NCBI RefSeq assembly: GCF_015352975.1
Contig: NZ_JACYIZ010000008.1
Coordinates: 1-64,000, forward strand
Length of the DNA stretch: 64,000 nt
Direction: 5' to 3'
Origin: Aestuariimicrobium ganziense
GTDB taxonomy: Bacteria > Actinomycetota > Actinomycetes > Propionibacteriales > Propionibacteriaceae
Of the stretch, positions 1-9,759 are shown in pieces; position 1 is the stretch's first letter; every line of letters starts with the position of its first letter. Below the pieces are notes generated by a model. That model was not told where the DNA came from. It saw only the letters and a list, made by a program, of their open reading frames with translations, and searched no databases. The translations under genes and the position numbers were made by a program.

Positions 1-3
1 CGC

Positions 4-924
4 ATGAGCCAGCCGCAGCCGAGCACCCCGACGGGGGGTCGGCTGATGGCGGTGGCGTTCGAGCGCCACGGGCAACTGCACTACCTCGACCCGGGCGCGC
101 GCGACTACGCGGTCGGCGACCACGTGCTCTACCCGACCGAGCGTGGGCCCGAGGTCTGCCAGGTGGTGTGGGCACCCGAACCCAGCAGCGACGAGCTCAC
201 TGGGAAGACCCTGCCGCTGTGCCCGGGCCCTGCCAGCCAGGCCGACCTCGAGCGCGATGCTGCCATGCGGCGCCGGCGGGCCGAGGTGACCGCGGTGGCC
301 AAGGCGATGATCGCCGAGCGCGGGCTGGGCATGCGGGTGCTCGCCGTCGACGTCATCGACCGGGGCGACGACCCGTTGGTCGCCATCCACTACACCGCGC
401 CCGAACGGGTCGACTTCCGCACCCTGGTGGGTCCGCTGGCCCGTGCGGTGGGCTCGCGGGTCGACCTGCGCCACATCGGCTCTCGCGAGTCGGCGCGCAT
501 CACCGGCGGTGTCGGCCACTGCGGACGAGAGCTGTGCTGCTCCACCTTCCTGCGAGACCTCGAGCCGATCAGCATGCGGGTCGCCAAGGAACAGAACCTG
601 CCCCCGAACCCGCTGCAGATCGCCGGTGCCTGTGGGCGCCTGATGTGCTGCCTGACCTACGAACACCCGCTCTACGTCGACTTCGCCGAACGAGCCCCGG
701 CCATCGGAGCCCGGGTCGAGACCGAGGCGGGCCAGGGCGTGGTCGTGGGACAGCACCCACCCAGCCAGACCCTCGTCGTCCGTACCGGGGCGACGGTCAC
801 CAGGTGCCCGCTGGTCGAGGTCTGCACCACCCACCGAGCGCGTGCTGACCGCTCCCGCCGCCTGGCCCAGAACGACCCTGCTCCGGTCTCGACCTACCAT
901 CGACCACGTCCCCGCAACACCTGA
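4..924 (+). CDS. PSP1 domain protein (RicT/YaaT-like)
   Basis: The 306-residue product matches the PSP1 family, whose best known member is RicT/YaaT of Bacillus, part of a complex that affects RNA maturation and phosphorelay. The C-terminal half carries the family's two cysteine clusters, CGRELCCS (about residues 176-183) and CGRLMCCLTYEHP (about 214-226), which in RicT bind Fe-S clusters with partner proteins. The N-terminus (MAVAFERHGQLHYLDPG) is the usual beta-rich start; a second Met at residue 15 could be the true start. The gene begins 3 bases into the window, so a longer upstream start cannot be excluded. The next gene starts 9 bases downstream with a good Shine-Dalgarno (AGGAG), suggesting cotranscription. 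Confidence 0.85.
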   Translation: MSQPQPSTPTGGRLMAVAFERHGQLHYLDPGARDYAVGDHVLYPTERGPEVCQVVWAPEPSSDELTGKTLPLCPGPASQADLERDAAMRRRRAEVTAVAKAMIAERGLGMRVLAVDVIDRGDDPLVAIHYTAPERVDFRTLVGPLARAVGSRVDLRHIGSRESARITGGVGHCGRELCCSTFLRDLEPISMRVAKEQNLPPNPLQIAGACGRLMCCLTYEHPLYVDFAERAPAIGARVETEAGQGVVVGQHPPSQTLVVRTGATVTRCPLVEVCTTHRARADRSRRLAQNDPAPVSTYHRPRPRNT

Positions 925-933
925 GGAGTCCCG

Positions 934-2634
934 ATGCGACGACCCGCAGCGTTCGTGCTGGCACTGGCCGGCAGCCTCGTCCTGTCGAGCTGCACGCTGC
1001 TCGGACTGAACCGCTCCGACGATGCCGATCCCCCCGTGGTCACCACCACCCAGGTGCCGCCGACCTCCGAGGCGCCCGCCTCGCAGTCGCCCAGCAGCAG
1101 CTCGTCCGCGTCGGGCTCGAGCGCCCCCTCGTCGGGCAAGGTCGACAGTTCGCAGTGGCCGTTCTCGGGCTTCGACCTCAGCAAGCACACGCTGTTCAAG
1201 GACGTGCCCACCTCGCCCGACCGCCAGACCAGCGTCACCAGCGACGCCAAGCCCGAGGGCTTCGTGAGCCCGCCGCCCGGACAGGGCATCCAGCGTTACG
1301 CCGACCAGAAGCTGAACTGGACCGCCTGCCAGGGCGGGGAGTGTGCCAGCGTCGCCGTCCCGCTCGACTGGGACGATCCCGACGGCCAGGCGATCACGAT
1401 CAAGCTCTTCCGCAAGAAGGCCACCGGCCAGCGCAAGGGCTCGCTGTTCGTCAACCCCGGCGGACCGGGGGGTTCGGGCATCGGCATGGCGCGCGGCTTC
1501 GACGGCAGCCCGTTCCCCGGCTTCGACGTGGTCGGCTGGGATCCCCGTGGTTCGGGGGAGTCCACTCCGGTCAAGTGCGGCACCACCGCCCAGACCGATG
1601 CACTCAACGCGCTCGACCAGAGCCCTGACGACGAAGCTGAGTGGAAGGCGATCATCAAGGGCAACCAGGACTTCGCCAAGCAGTGCCGTGAGGCCTCGGG
1701 GCGCCTGCTCGACCACATCTCGACCCTCGACAACGTGCGCGACCTCGACTACCTGCGCCACCTGGTCGGCGACGCCAAGCTCACCTACCTGGGCATCAGC
1801 TACGGCACCTTCGTCGGCTCGTTGTACGCCGAGCTCTACCCGCAGCGCACCGGGGCCCTGGTGCTCGACTCCGCGGTCAACATCACCGAGAACGACTCGG
1901 TGTTCCAGGCCATGGGCTTCGACCTGGCGCTCAACGAGTTCGCCGACTGGTGCGTCAAGGGCGGTGAGTGCGAGCTCGGTGCCACCCGCGCCGAGGTGAT
2001 CAAGACCCTGACCACCTACTTCAAGACCCGCGACGCCAACCCCGTGACGGTCAACGGACGCAAGTTCCACGACTCCTCCGCCGTGCTGGGTGTGGCCGCC
2101 TACCTCTACAGCGGCGACGAGGCCTACGACTCGCTGTACAACTCGATCATGTGGGCGGTGCGCGCCAACGACCCGCAGTACCTGCAGCGGGCCGGTGACT
2201 GGCTGATCGGGCGCGACAACAACGGCTACGGCTCGTTGGCCTACAGCTTCCCGGCGATCGCCTGCGCCGACTCCGTCGACGGCGGCCTGGCCGAGGCCCG
2301 CAAGTCCTGGCCCGAGATGGCCAAGAAGGCCCCGATCTTCGGGTACTGGATGGGACCGGGCCTGCAGTGCACCTACTGGACCGCCAAGGCGATGCCGCAG
2401 ATCAAGCCGATCGCCAAGGGTGCCGCCCCGATCCTCGTCCTGGGCGCGACCGGCGACCCGGCCACCCCCTACCAGCAGGCCGAGTGGATGGCCGAGCAGC
2501 TCGACAGTGGCGTGCTGGTGGGTTGGAAGGGTGCCGGGCACTCCGCGTACTCGCTGGGCAACAGCTGCGTGACCTCGATCGTCCACGACTTCGTCAACAA
2601 GGGCACGGTGCCGCGCAACGGCACGATGTGTTGA
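934..2634 (+). CDS. secreted TAP-type alpha/beta-hydrolase lipoprotein
   Basis: This 566-residue protein is an exported hydrolase of the tripeptidyl aminopeptidase (SlpD/SlpE, TAP C-terminal domain) family. It has a basic N-terminus, a hydrophobic signal and a lipobox (LSSC, Cys at about 20), so it should be a membrane-anchored lipoprotein. A Ser/Thr/Pro-rich linker of about 60 residues follows. The catalytic triad is visible: Ser289 in GISYGTF, Asp508 in TGDPATPY and His536 in GAGHSAY. The probable activity is release of short N-terminal peptides outside the cell; the exact substrate cannot be read from sequence. Its stop codon lies inside a 16-bp tandem repeat. Confidence 0.88.
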   Translation: MRRPAAFVLALAGSLVLSSCTLLGLNRSDDADPPVVTTTQVPPTSEAPASQSPSSSSSASGSSAPSSGKVDSSQWPFSGFDLSKHTLFKDVPTSPDRQTSVTSDAKPEGFVSPPPGQGIQRYADQKLNWTACQGGECASVAVPLDWDDPDGQAITIKLFRKKATGQRKGSLFVNPGGPGGSGIGMARGFDGSPFPGFDVVGWDPRGSGESTPVKCGTTAQTDALNALDQSPDDEAEWKAIIKGNQDFAKQCREASGRLLDHISTLDNVRDLDYLRHLVGDAKLTYLGISYGTFVGSLYAELYPQRTGALVLDSAVNITENDSVFQAMGFDLALNEFADWCVKGGECELGATRAEVIKTLTTYFKTRDANPVTVNGRKFHDSSAVLGVAAYLYSGDEAYDSLYNSIMWAVRANDPQYLQRAGDWLIGRDNNGYGSLAYSFPAIACADSVDGGLAEARKSWPEMAKKAPIFGYWMGPGLQCTYWTAKAMPQIKPIAKGAAPILVLGATGDPATPYQQAEWMAEQLDSGVLVGWKGAGHSAYSLGNSCVTSIVHDFVNKGTVPRNGTMC

Positions 2635-2674
2635 GCGTGGTGGGTGTTGAGCGTGGAGGGTGTTGAGCGTGGGA
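2629..2674. repeat. 16-bp tandem repeat (3 copies) over a stop codon
   Basis: Three head-to-tail copies of a unit close to TGTTGAGCGTGGTGGG begin at the last codons of the hydrolase gene and include its TGA. The third copy is shorter. A similar three-copy array sits on the 3' end of the amine oxidase gene downstream. It probably arose by slippage at a gene end. Confidence 0.8.
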
Positions 2675-2734
2675 GCGTTTGGCGCCGCGACGGTCGGCGT
2701 TGCTACGCTTCTGGGGCCGGTCTGCGACCGGCGC

Positions 2735-2810
2735 GCCACCTTAGCTCAGTCGGTAGAGCGACGCTCTCGTAAAGCGTAGGTCACGAGTTCGATTCTCGTA
2801 GGTGGCTCCA
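2735..2810 (+). tRNA. tRNA-Thr (anticodon CGT)
   Basis: The 76-nt cloverleaf is complete. The acceptor stem GCCACCT pairs with AGGTGGC, then discriminator T and a genomically encoded CCA (2808-2810). The D arm is GCTC...GAGC. The anticodon stem ACGCT/AGCGT holds a 7-nt loop CTCGTAA with anticodon CGT at 2768-2770. The T arm ACGAG-TTCGATT-CTCGT carries the TTCGA motif. It decodes ACG threonine codons, which are common at this GC content. Confidence 0.97.
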
Positions 2811-3001
2811 CTGTGCGGGGCACTCTGTGCGAGCGCCCCTCGCCCCACTCGACCCCCGGCTCGCGACCCCCAGACAAGGGTGATTCGTCGAATAGTCACA
2901 GGGGGGTCGAATTCGGTGTGACGAGGGTGGGTATCGTCCCAAGCGGGTCGCCTCGCTGGGACATCCCCCTTCTCGGCAAGCCCCCAGGGAGGTTGTCACA
3001 G

Positions 3002-4354
3002 ATGTACGACTGCATCGTCGTCGGAGCAGGTCTGGCGGGTCTTGCGACCGCCGCCGACCTGGCTGCGCGCGGTAGGTCGGTGCTGGTCGTCGAGGCCCGC
3101 GACCGGGTCGGTGGACGCATCGAGAACGCCGAACTCAGCGACGGGCAGGTGGTCGACATGGGCGGGCAGTGGATCGCTGCTTCGCACACCCACATGCTCG
3201 AACTGGTGGCCTCCCACGGCCTCGCCCTGGTCGACCCGCGCGAGGGCGACGTCGCCGTCCGGCTGGGTGGCCAGAGCCACCAGATGCCCACTCAGGACGA
3301 GATCGACGCCAGCCTCAACCCGTTCGCCATCGCCGACCTCGGCAAGGGCCTGGCCCGCTTCCGCCGGCTCGCCGAGAAGATCGTCAAGAACCCCACCTGG
3401 GCCCAGGCCAATGCCACTTGGCTCGAGCAGCCGCTGACCCGCTGGATCCATGCCAACCTCGGCACCCCCGGGGGTCAGGAGTGGTTCGGACGCTGCTTCA
3501 AGGCTGCCTTCGACGTCGAGGCCAACCAGATCAGCCTGGTCGATGGGCTGCAGCGGGCCAACCGGGGCGTCGACATGGAGGCGCTGATCGCGGTCAACGG
3601 TGGCCTCAAGCAACAGCGTGTGCAGGGCGGGCTGTTCCAGGTCTGCGAGCGACTTGCGGCGAGCCTGCCCGAGCCGGTGCTGCTGTCACGCCCGGTGGTG
3701 CGGATCATCCACTCCGAGCACCGGGTCGATGTCGTCGTGGTCGACCCCGAGGGCGTCGAGCAGGTGCTCAGCGCCGAGAACGTGGTGATCACCCTGCCCC
3801 CGCGCCTGGCCACCCGGCTCAGCTACGACCCGCCGCTGCCCGAGGGGCGAGCCGAGATGGCGTTGAAGGTGCCCGAGGGCAACGTGATCAAGGCCTACCT
3901 GGTCTACGACGAGCCGTGGTGGCGCCGACTGGGCCACTCCGGCCAGATGGGCGCGGACGAGGGTGCGGTGCGGGTGAGCTTCGACACCTCCGAGCCCGGT
4001 GGACGCGGCGTGCTGATGGGCTACTTCGAAGGCGCTGAGGGCTACGGGTCGCGCAGCCAACTGCTGCGCCAGCGGGCCTTCGCGGCCTCGGTCGAAGCTG
4101 CCTTCGGTACGACCGAACACACCCCGGTGGAGTACCTCGACCGCGACTGGAGCGCCGAGCAGTACACCGGCGGTTGCCACGGTGCCCACTTCACCCCCGG
4201 CCTGTGGACGAACACCGGTCCGGCGCTGGGCGAGCCCTTCGGGCGGGTGCTGTTCGCCGGTGCCGAGTACGCCTCGCAGTTCAACGGCTACATGGAGGGC
4301 GCGGTGCGCTCGGGGGCGCAGGCCGCCGCCGAGGTCGCCCGCCACCTGGGCTGA
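3002..4354 (+). CDS. FAD-dependent amine oxidase (flavin monoamine oxidase family)
   Basis: The product is 450 residues long when started at the ATG at 3002, which follows a GGGAGG ribosome site and begins directly with the dinucleotide-binding fold (VVGAGLAGLATA). The open frame extends 63 codons further upstream, but that part is low-quality sequence reaching to the end of the tRNA gene. The Rossmann motif, the second FAD-binding motif (EARDRVGGRI) and the C-terminal FAD motif near GRVLFAGAEYA fit monoamine/putrescine oxidases. The reaction would be oxidative deamination of an amine with production of H2O2; the substrate is unknown. No signal peptide is seen, so it is probably cytoplasmic. 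Confidence 0.88.
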   Translation: MYDCIVVGAGLAGLATAADLAARGRSVLVVEARDRVGGRIENAELSDGQVVDMGGQWIAASHTHMLELVASHGLALVDPREGDVAVRLGGQSHQMPTQDEIDASLNPFAIADLGKGLARFRRLAEKIVKNPTWAQANATWLEQPLTRWIHANLGTPGGQEWFGRCFKAAFDVEANQISLVDGLQRANRGVDMEALIAVNGGLKQQRVQGGLFQVCERLAASLPEPVLLSRPVVRIIHSEHRVDVVVVDPEGVEQVLSAENVVITLPPRLATRLSYDPPLPEGRAEMALKVPEGNVIKAYLVYDEPWWRRLGHSGQMGADEGAVRVSFDTSEPGGRGVLMGYFEGAEGYGSRSQLLRQRAFAASVEAAFGTTEHTPVEYLDRDWSAEQYTGGCHGAHFTPGLWTNTGPALGEPFGRVLFAGAEYASQFNGYMEGAVRSGAQAAAEVARHLG

Positions 4355-4393
4355 ACCCACCGGGGCTGAACCCACATGGGGTTGAGCCCCGAG
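4348..4393. repeat. about 16-bp imperfect tandem repeat over the amine oxidase stop
   Basis: Three diverged copies of a unit like GGGGCTGAACCCACC follow each other, the first one containing the TGA stop of the amine oxidase. The third copy reads GGGGTTGAGCCCC. The arrangement parallels the array at the 3' end of the upstream hydrolase gene. Confidence 0.6.
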
Positions 4394-4419
4394 GGTGGAA
4401 GCGAGTGGACAAAATGCCT

Positions 4420-4451
4420 GACGCCCTCCCGAGGGTGTTCGGGAGGGCGTC
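4420..4451 (-). terminator. Rho-independent-type hairpin between convergent genes
   Basis: A perfect 13-bp stem (GACGCCCTCCCGA with TCGGGAGGGCGTC) encloses a 6-nt loop. On the minus strand it is followed closely by GGCATTTTG, a short T run, so it most likely ends the amt-glnK transcript. It can also stop readthrough from the amine oxidase on the other strand. Confidence 0.8.
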
Positions 4452-4480
4452 GGGCGGGGTGCTCGCTGGATGGATGGGGA

Positions 4481-6198
<1,718 letters not shown>

Positions 6199-6244
6199 GT
6201 CCCCACACTCTGGTCGGCGTCGATTCCGTGCGGATTGTGCTGGT

Positions 6245-6291
6245 GTGACAGTCCGGTTTCAGACTCGGCGCACGTGTGACAAGCATGTTTC
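6245..6291 (-). promoter_or_regulatory. two GlnR-like nitrogen-control boxes upstream of amt
   Basis: On the plus strand GTGAC-N6-GTTTC occurs at 6245-6260 and again at 6276-6291. Read in the amt direction each is GAAAC-N6-GTCAC. These are the half-sites (gTnAC and GaAAC spaced by 6) known for the actinobacterial OmpR-type nitrogen regulator GlnR. The two copies are 31 bp apart, about three helical turns. Placement before an ammonium transporter supports GlnR control, but the order of half-sites is not the canonical a-b-a-b array. Confidence 0.55.
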
Positions 6292-6383
6292 GCGGCTCAG
6301 GGCGACCTGACCCGGCCGCTCACCCCCTGCGCGCTATCGTCGGTGGGCGGGAGGAGAGCAAGGTGCCGTCGAGGAGGTGACGC

Positions 6384-7250
6384 GTGTACTGCGCAGACTG
6401 CAGTGCCCCGGTGGGGGCCAGGGACATGGTCTGCTCGACCTGCCACGCCGACCTGATGCGCTCGGGTGCCGTGCGGCTCACCCCCGACATCCCCGGCCCC
6501 GGCCAGGAACGCCCCACCCCGCCCGACCACTGGTATCCCGGCCGCGAGCGGGGCCATGGTTGGACCGCGGCCGGTCGTCCGGAACCGCTGCGTGGACCGG
6601 GACCGGACACCCTGGGTGATCCGTCCCGTCCGGTGTCGCCGCATCCGCCTCGTCCAGCCATTGGCGACCCGCTGGCCGTCTCGCAGGCCACGCCAGTGCG
6701 GCTGCCGCTGGGGGTCGAGGCCCCACCCACCCCGCTCACCCCGGACGACCCGCCGCCCTACGCTGGTCGTCCCGCGCGAAGCCGTTGGGCGATCGCGGTG
6801 GTCACCCTGGTGTTCATCGCCGCGCTGATCCCCCTGGGGCTGGTGAGTTGGCAGTTGCTGAACCCACCGAAGCTGGCGCTGGGCACTCCGGCCCCGACCC
6901 CGATCCCCACCGCTGCCGCCCGCCCGACCCCGACGCGGCCCGCCTCCAGCGCCCCGGCGCCGACGCCGACCCCCACCCCCACGCCGACACCCACACCGAC
7001 CCCGGCGAGCCTGCCCGCCGATGCCAAGCGCTGCGCCGACGGCGTAGGGGCCAACTCGGCCACCTCGTGTGAGTTCGCCCTGGTCGTCGGGAACGCTGTT
7101 GACCGCACCCAGGTCGGGGAATGGACGCTGCAGGCCACCAGCCCGGTCACCAACACCCGCTACGACGTCGCCTGCACCCGGGCGACCAGGGCCGACCTGA
7201 TCACCTGCCGCGCCGGACGCAACGCCGCCATCTACCTGGTCGGTCGCTGA
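6384..7250 (+). CDS. zinc-ribbon membrane protein with Pro/Thr-rich stalk
   Basis: The GTG start follows a strong GAGGAGGT ribosome site. The 288-residue product begins with a zinc ribbon (CADC...CSTC, residues 3-21), continues through a proline-rich cytoplasmic stretch, has one membrane helix (about 135-155, WAIAVVTLVFIAALIPLGLV), then an extracytoplasmic stalk of PT repeats (about 175-210) and a small C-terminal domain with four cysteines. No known catalytic domain is recognised. The topology suggests a membrane-tethered sensor or envelope protein. The function is unknown. Confidence 0.75.
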   Translation: MYCADCSAPVGARDMVCSTCHADLMRSGAVRLTPDIPGPGQERPTPPDHWYPGRERGHGWTAAGRPEPLRGPGPDTLGDPSRPVSPHPPRPAIGDPLAVSQATPVRLPLGVEAPPTPLTPDDPPPYAGRPARSRWAIAVVTLVFIAALIPLGLVSWQLLNPPKLALGTPAPTPIPTAAARPTPTRPASSAPAPTPTPTPTPTPTPTPASLPADAKRCADGVGANSATSCEFALVVGNAVDRTQVGEWTLQATSPVTNTRYDVACTRATRADLITCRAGRNAAIYLVGR

Positions 7251-7330
7251 CCGCCCGCCGGCGTGTGAGCTTGGTCACATCAGTCGAGCCTCAGTGGCAC
7301 CGGGGCGCCCTGCCCGCCTACCGTGGGCCC

Positions 7331-7843
7331 ATGCGTGCTCGCCAAGTACTGTCACGGTCGATGGCCGTGGTTGCTGCCTCTGCCCTGGTCGCCGTGAGCG
7401 GCTGCGCGAAAGGCGACGACATCCCGATGATCATCGAGGATCCCTGGGTTCGCACCACCGAGGGCGCCACCGACCCCTCGATGACCGCGCTGTTCTTCTC
7501 GGCCGTCAACCCCGGTGAGAAGCCGAACACCCTGACCAAGGCCGACTGCTCGAGCGTGGCCGGCAAGACCGAGATCCACGAGATGGTCAAGGGCGACGAC
7601 GGCAAGATGGTCATGCAGGAGGACAAGGACGGCCTCGAGATCGCTCCCGGCACCCACGAGCACCTCAAGCCCGGCGGGCACCACGTCATGCTGATGATGC
7701 TGAAGAAGCCGCTCGCAATCGGCGACGAGGTCACCTGCACCCTCACCTTCTCCACCGGTGACCCGATCACCGTGACCGCCCCGGTGAAGAAGTTCACCGA
7801 GGAGGAGGACCACTACCACCCCAGCCCGGCGGCGAACGGCTGA
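7331..7843 (+). CDS. copper chaperone PCu(A)C lipoprotein
   Basis: The 170-residue protein has a signal peptide ending in a lipobox-like VSGC, followed by the PCu(A)C fold. Copper ligands expected for the family are visible: the M...HEM segment (EIHEM) and the downstream HLKPGGHHVMLM motif. Family members carry Cu(I) outside the membrane and deliver it to cytochrome oxidase Cu(A). The ATG at 7331 lies 6 nt after a TACCGT -10 box, consistent with a leaderless mRNA, and removes a spurious upstream extension. The DyP peroxidase gene starts 9 nt downstream, so the pair is probably one operon. Confidence 0.92.
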   Translation: MRARQVLSRSMAVVAASALVAVSGCAKGDDIPMIIEDPWVRTTEGATDPSMTALFFSAVNPGEKPNTLTKADCSSVAGKTEIHEMVKGDDGKMVMQEDKDGLEIAPGTHEHLKPGGHHVMLMMLKKPLAIGDEVTCTLTFSTGDPITVTAPVKKFTEEEDHYHPSPAANG

Positions 7844-7852
7844 CCTGCGCCG

Positions 7853-9148
7853 ATGGCTGACCCCACCCCCGATCTGACCGACCAGCCGGAGCGCGACGTT
7901 GCCGTCGAGCCCGGCGAGGCCGGCCGGGTCGAGTCGACCCCGGACGTGCCGCCCGCGGGCCATGCCTTGGGGCGCCGACGTCTACTCGGCCACCTCGGCA
8001 CCGCCGGTGTGGGGCTCGCGGCCGGCGCGGCAGCTGGCTGGGGGCTTCGTCCCGCCCCGGCGCAGGCCGCCCCGGTGGTCATCCGGCAGCGCTACTCACC
8101 GTGGGGTGAGCACCAGACCGGCATCACCACCCCGACCCCAGCGGCCACCGAGATCATCGCCTTCGACCTGCTCGACGGCGTCGACGGCGACAAGTTGGGC
8201 CGGCTGCTGCGACTGTGGTCGACCGACGTCGCCGCCGCGATGCGGGGACGACCCATCCCCGGCGACGTGGTGCCCGAGATGGCCCAGGAGGCGGTCTCGC
8301 TCACTGTCACCGTCGGCTTCGGGGCGAAGGTCTTCGACCTGCCCGGGGTGACCGCACCGCCGCCGGTGGGGCTCACCGACATTCCGGCGATGAACCACGA
8401 CAAGCTCGAGGCCCGTTGGGGCGGGGGCGACCTGGTCGTCCTTGTCGCCGCGGACGACCCGACCACGGTCGCGCACGTCAAGCGGCGGCTGGTGGTCGAC
8501 GCCGAGACCTTCGCCAAGCCCCGCTGGGTGCAGACCGGCTCGTGGAGAGGCACCGACGGCCAAGGGCGTGCGGTCACCGGACGCAACATGTTCGGCCAGG
8601 TCGACGGCTCGGCCAACCCCAAGGACGACCTGCTCGCCAGCACCGTCTGGGACACCTCGACGGAGTGGAGGGGCGGCACCCAGCTGGTCATCCGCCGCAT
8701 CGAGATGGACCTCGAGGTCTGGGACACCCTCACCCGCGAACGCCACGACAAGGCGGTCGGACGAAGGATCCAGGACGGCGCCCCGCTCACCGGCGGCACC
8801 GAACACGACGACGTCGACCTGGCCGCTACCGACGAGCACGGCCCGGTGATCGCCCTCGATGCCCACGCCCGCCGCTCACACCCCAGCCAGAACGGCGGAC
8901 GACGGATCCTGCGCCGTGGGCTCAACTACACCCACGAGGAGTTCGTCGACGGGGCCTGGCGCTCCAGCGCCGGACTGGTGTTCCTGAGCTTCCAGGCCAA
9001 CACCGCCACCCAGTTCGTCCCCATCCAGCAGCGGCTCGACCAGTCCGACGCCCTCAACGAGTGGACCCACGCCGTCGGCTCGGCGGTGTTCGCGATCGCT
9101 CCGGGTTTCAACGAGGGCGGCTGGATCGGTCAGGGCCTGTTCAGCTGA
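7853..9148 (+). CDS. efeB: Tat-exported Dyp-type haem peroxidase (EfeB-like)
   Basis: The 431-residue protein has a twin-arginine signal (RRRLLG at about 41-46 followed by an Ala/Gly-rich hydrophobic run), so it is exported folded with its haem. The DyP signature GxxDG is at residues 248-252 (GQVDG, catalytic Asp251), and the proximal haem histidine lies in the DAHARRSHP segment, followed by RILRRGLNYTHE. It fits the EfeB/DyP class A group, which uses H2O2 to oxidise substrates and has been linked to iron uptake with EfeU/EfeO. No efeU or efeO is present here; instead its neighbour is a copper chaperone. Confidence 0.93.
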   Translation: MADPTPDLTDQPERDVAVEPGEAGRVESTPDVPPAGHALGRRRLLGHLGTAGVGLAAGAAAGWGLRPAPAQAAPVVIRQRYSPWGEHQTGITTPTPAATEIIAFDLLDGVDGDKLGRLLRLWSTDVAAAMRGRPIPGDVVPEMAQEAVSLTVTVGFGAKVFDLPGVTAPPPVGLTDIPAMNHDKLEARWGGGDLVVLVAADDPTTVAHVKRRLVVDAETFAKPRWVQTGSWRGTDGQGRAVTGRNMFGQVDGSANPKDDLLASTVWDTSTEWRGGTQLVIRRIEMDLEVWDTLTRERHDKAVGRRIQDGAPLTGGTEHDDVDLAATDEHGPVIALDAHARRSHPSQNGGRRILRRGLNYTHEEFVDGAWRSSAGLVFLSFQANTATQFVPIQQRLDQSDALNEWTHAVGSAVFAIAPGFNEGGWIGQGLFS

Positions 9149-9182
9149 CCAGTCCCGGGGCCCACCGGGGGATCAGGCGATG

Positions 9183-9698
9183 TCAGGGCGTCGAGTCGCG
9201 GCGGTGCAGCCCGACCAGCCGGGTCTGCTCGGCGCCGTCGGTGGCGAAGTGGTCAGGGTGCAGGTCTGACCAACTGCCCTCGAGGGTGAACTCGGTCCAG
9301 GCCGCGGTCGGGAACCAGCAGCCGATCTCGTCCGCCTGGCGCGGCGCGCTGGCTGCCGCCAACTGGCTCGACAACCACGGGATGGTCGGGGAGTGCCCGA
9401 CCACGAGCAGCGAGGTCACCTCGTCGTCGATCTCGCTGATCCGCTGCAGCATGGTCTCGACCCCGCCCGAGTAGAGCACGTCCATGTACTCCACGCGCGC
9501 GTCGAGGCCCAGGTGCTCCACGGTCTGGCGGGTGCGCTCGGCCGACGAGCACAGCACCAGGTCGATGGCGCGGTCGGCGAGCTGTCGTCCGACGTCGGCG
9601 GCATCGCTTCGTCCCCGCATGGTGAGGCGTCGTGCCTTGTCGCCCATCGGGTGGTTGGGCTCGGTCTTGGCATGCCGCATCAGCACCAGGGTCCGCAT
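9183..9698 (-). CDS. SixA-type histidine phosphatase
   Basis: This 171-residue protein belongs to the histidine phosphatase superfamily. The N-terminal RHG-type motif is LMRHAKTEP (catalytic His9) and the second histidine sits in VVGHSPTIP. SixA proteins dephosphorylate phosphohistidine on partner proteins. The actual target here is unknown. The start codon is preceded by TAGGCT with a 6-nt spacer, so the transcript is probably leaderless. It is divergent from the esterase gene with only 61 bp between the starts. Confidence 0.85.
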   Translation of the reverse strand: MRTLVLMRHAKTEPNHPMGDKARRLTMRGRSDAADVGRQLADRAIDLVLCSSAERTRQTVEHLGLDARVEYMDVLYSGGVETMLQRISEIDDEVTSLLVVGHSPTIPWLSSQLAAASAPRQADEIGCWFPTAAWTEFTLEGSWSDLHPDHFATDGAEQTRLVGLHRRDSTP

Positions 9699-9759
9699 GC
9701 GCCCAGCCTAGGTGACCGCTGTGGTGGCAGGCGGCGTCCAGCGCCCTAGAATCGCGCCC
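9699..9759. promoter_or_regulatory. compact divergent leaderless promoters
   Basis: The 61-bp gap holds two -10-like boxes in opposite directions. On the minus strand TAGGCT lies 6 nt before the sixA ATG. On the plus strand TAGAAT (9747-9752) lies 7 nt before the esterase ATG at 9760. With that spacing transcription would begin at or near the start codons. Confidence 0.6.

Noticed and set aside
6960..7010. Possible CRISPR-like or microsatellite array
   Set aside because: It is the coding repeat for the Pro/Thr stalk (CCGACNCC units) within an open frame, with no spacers.
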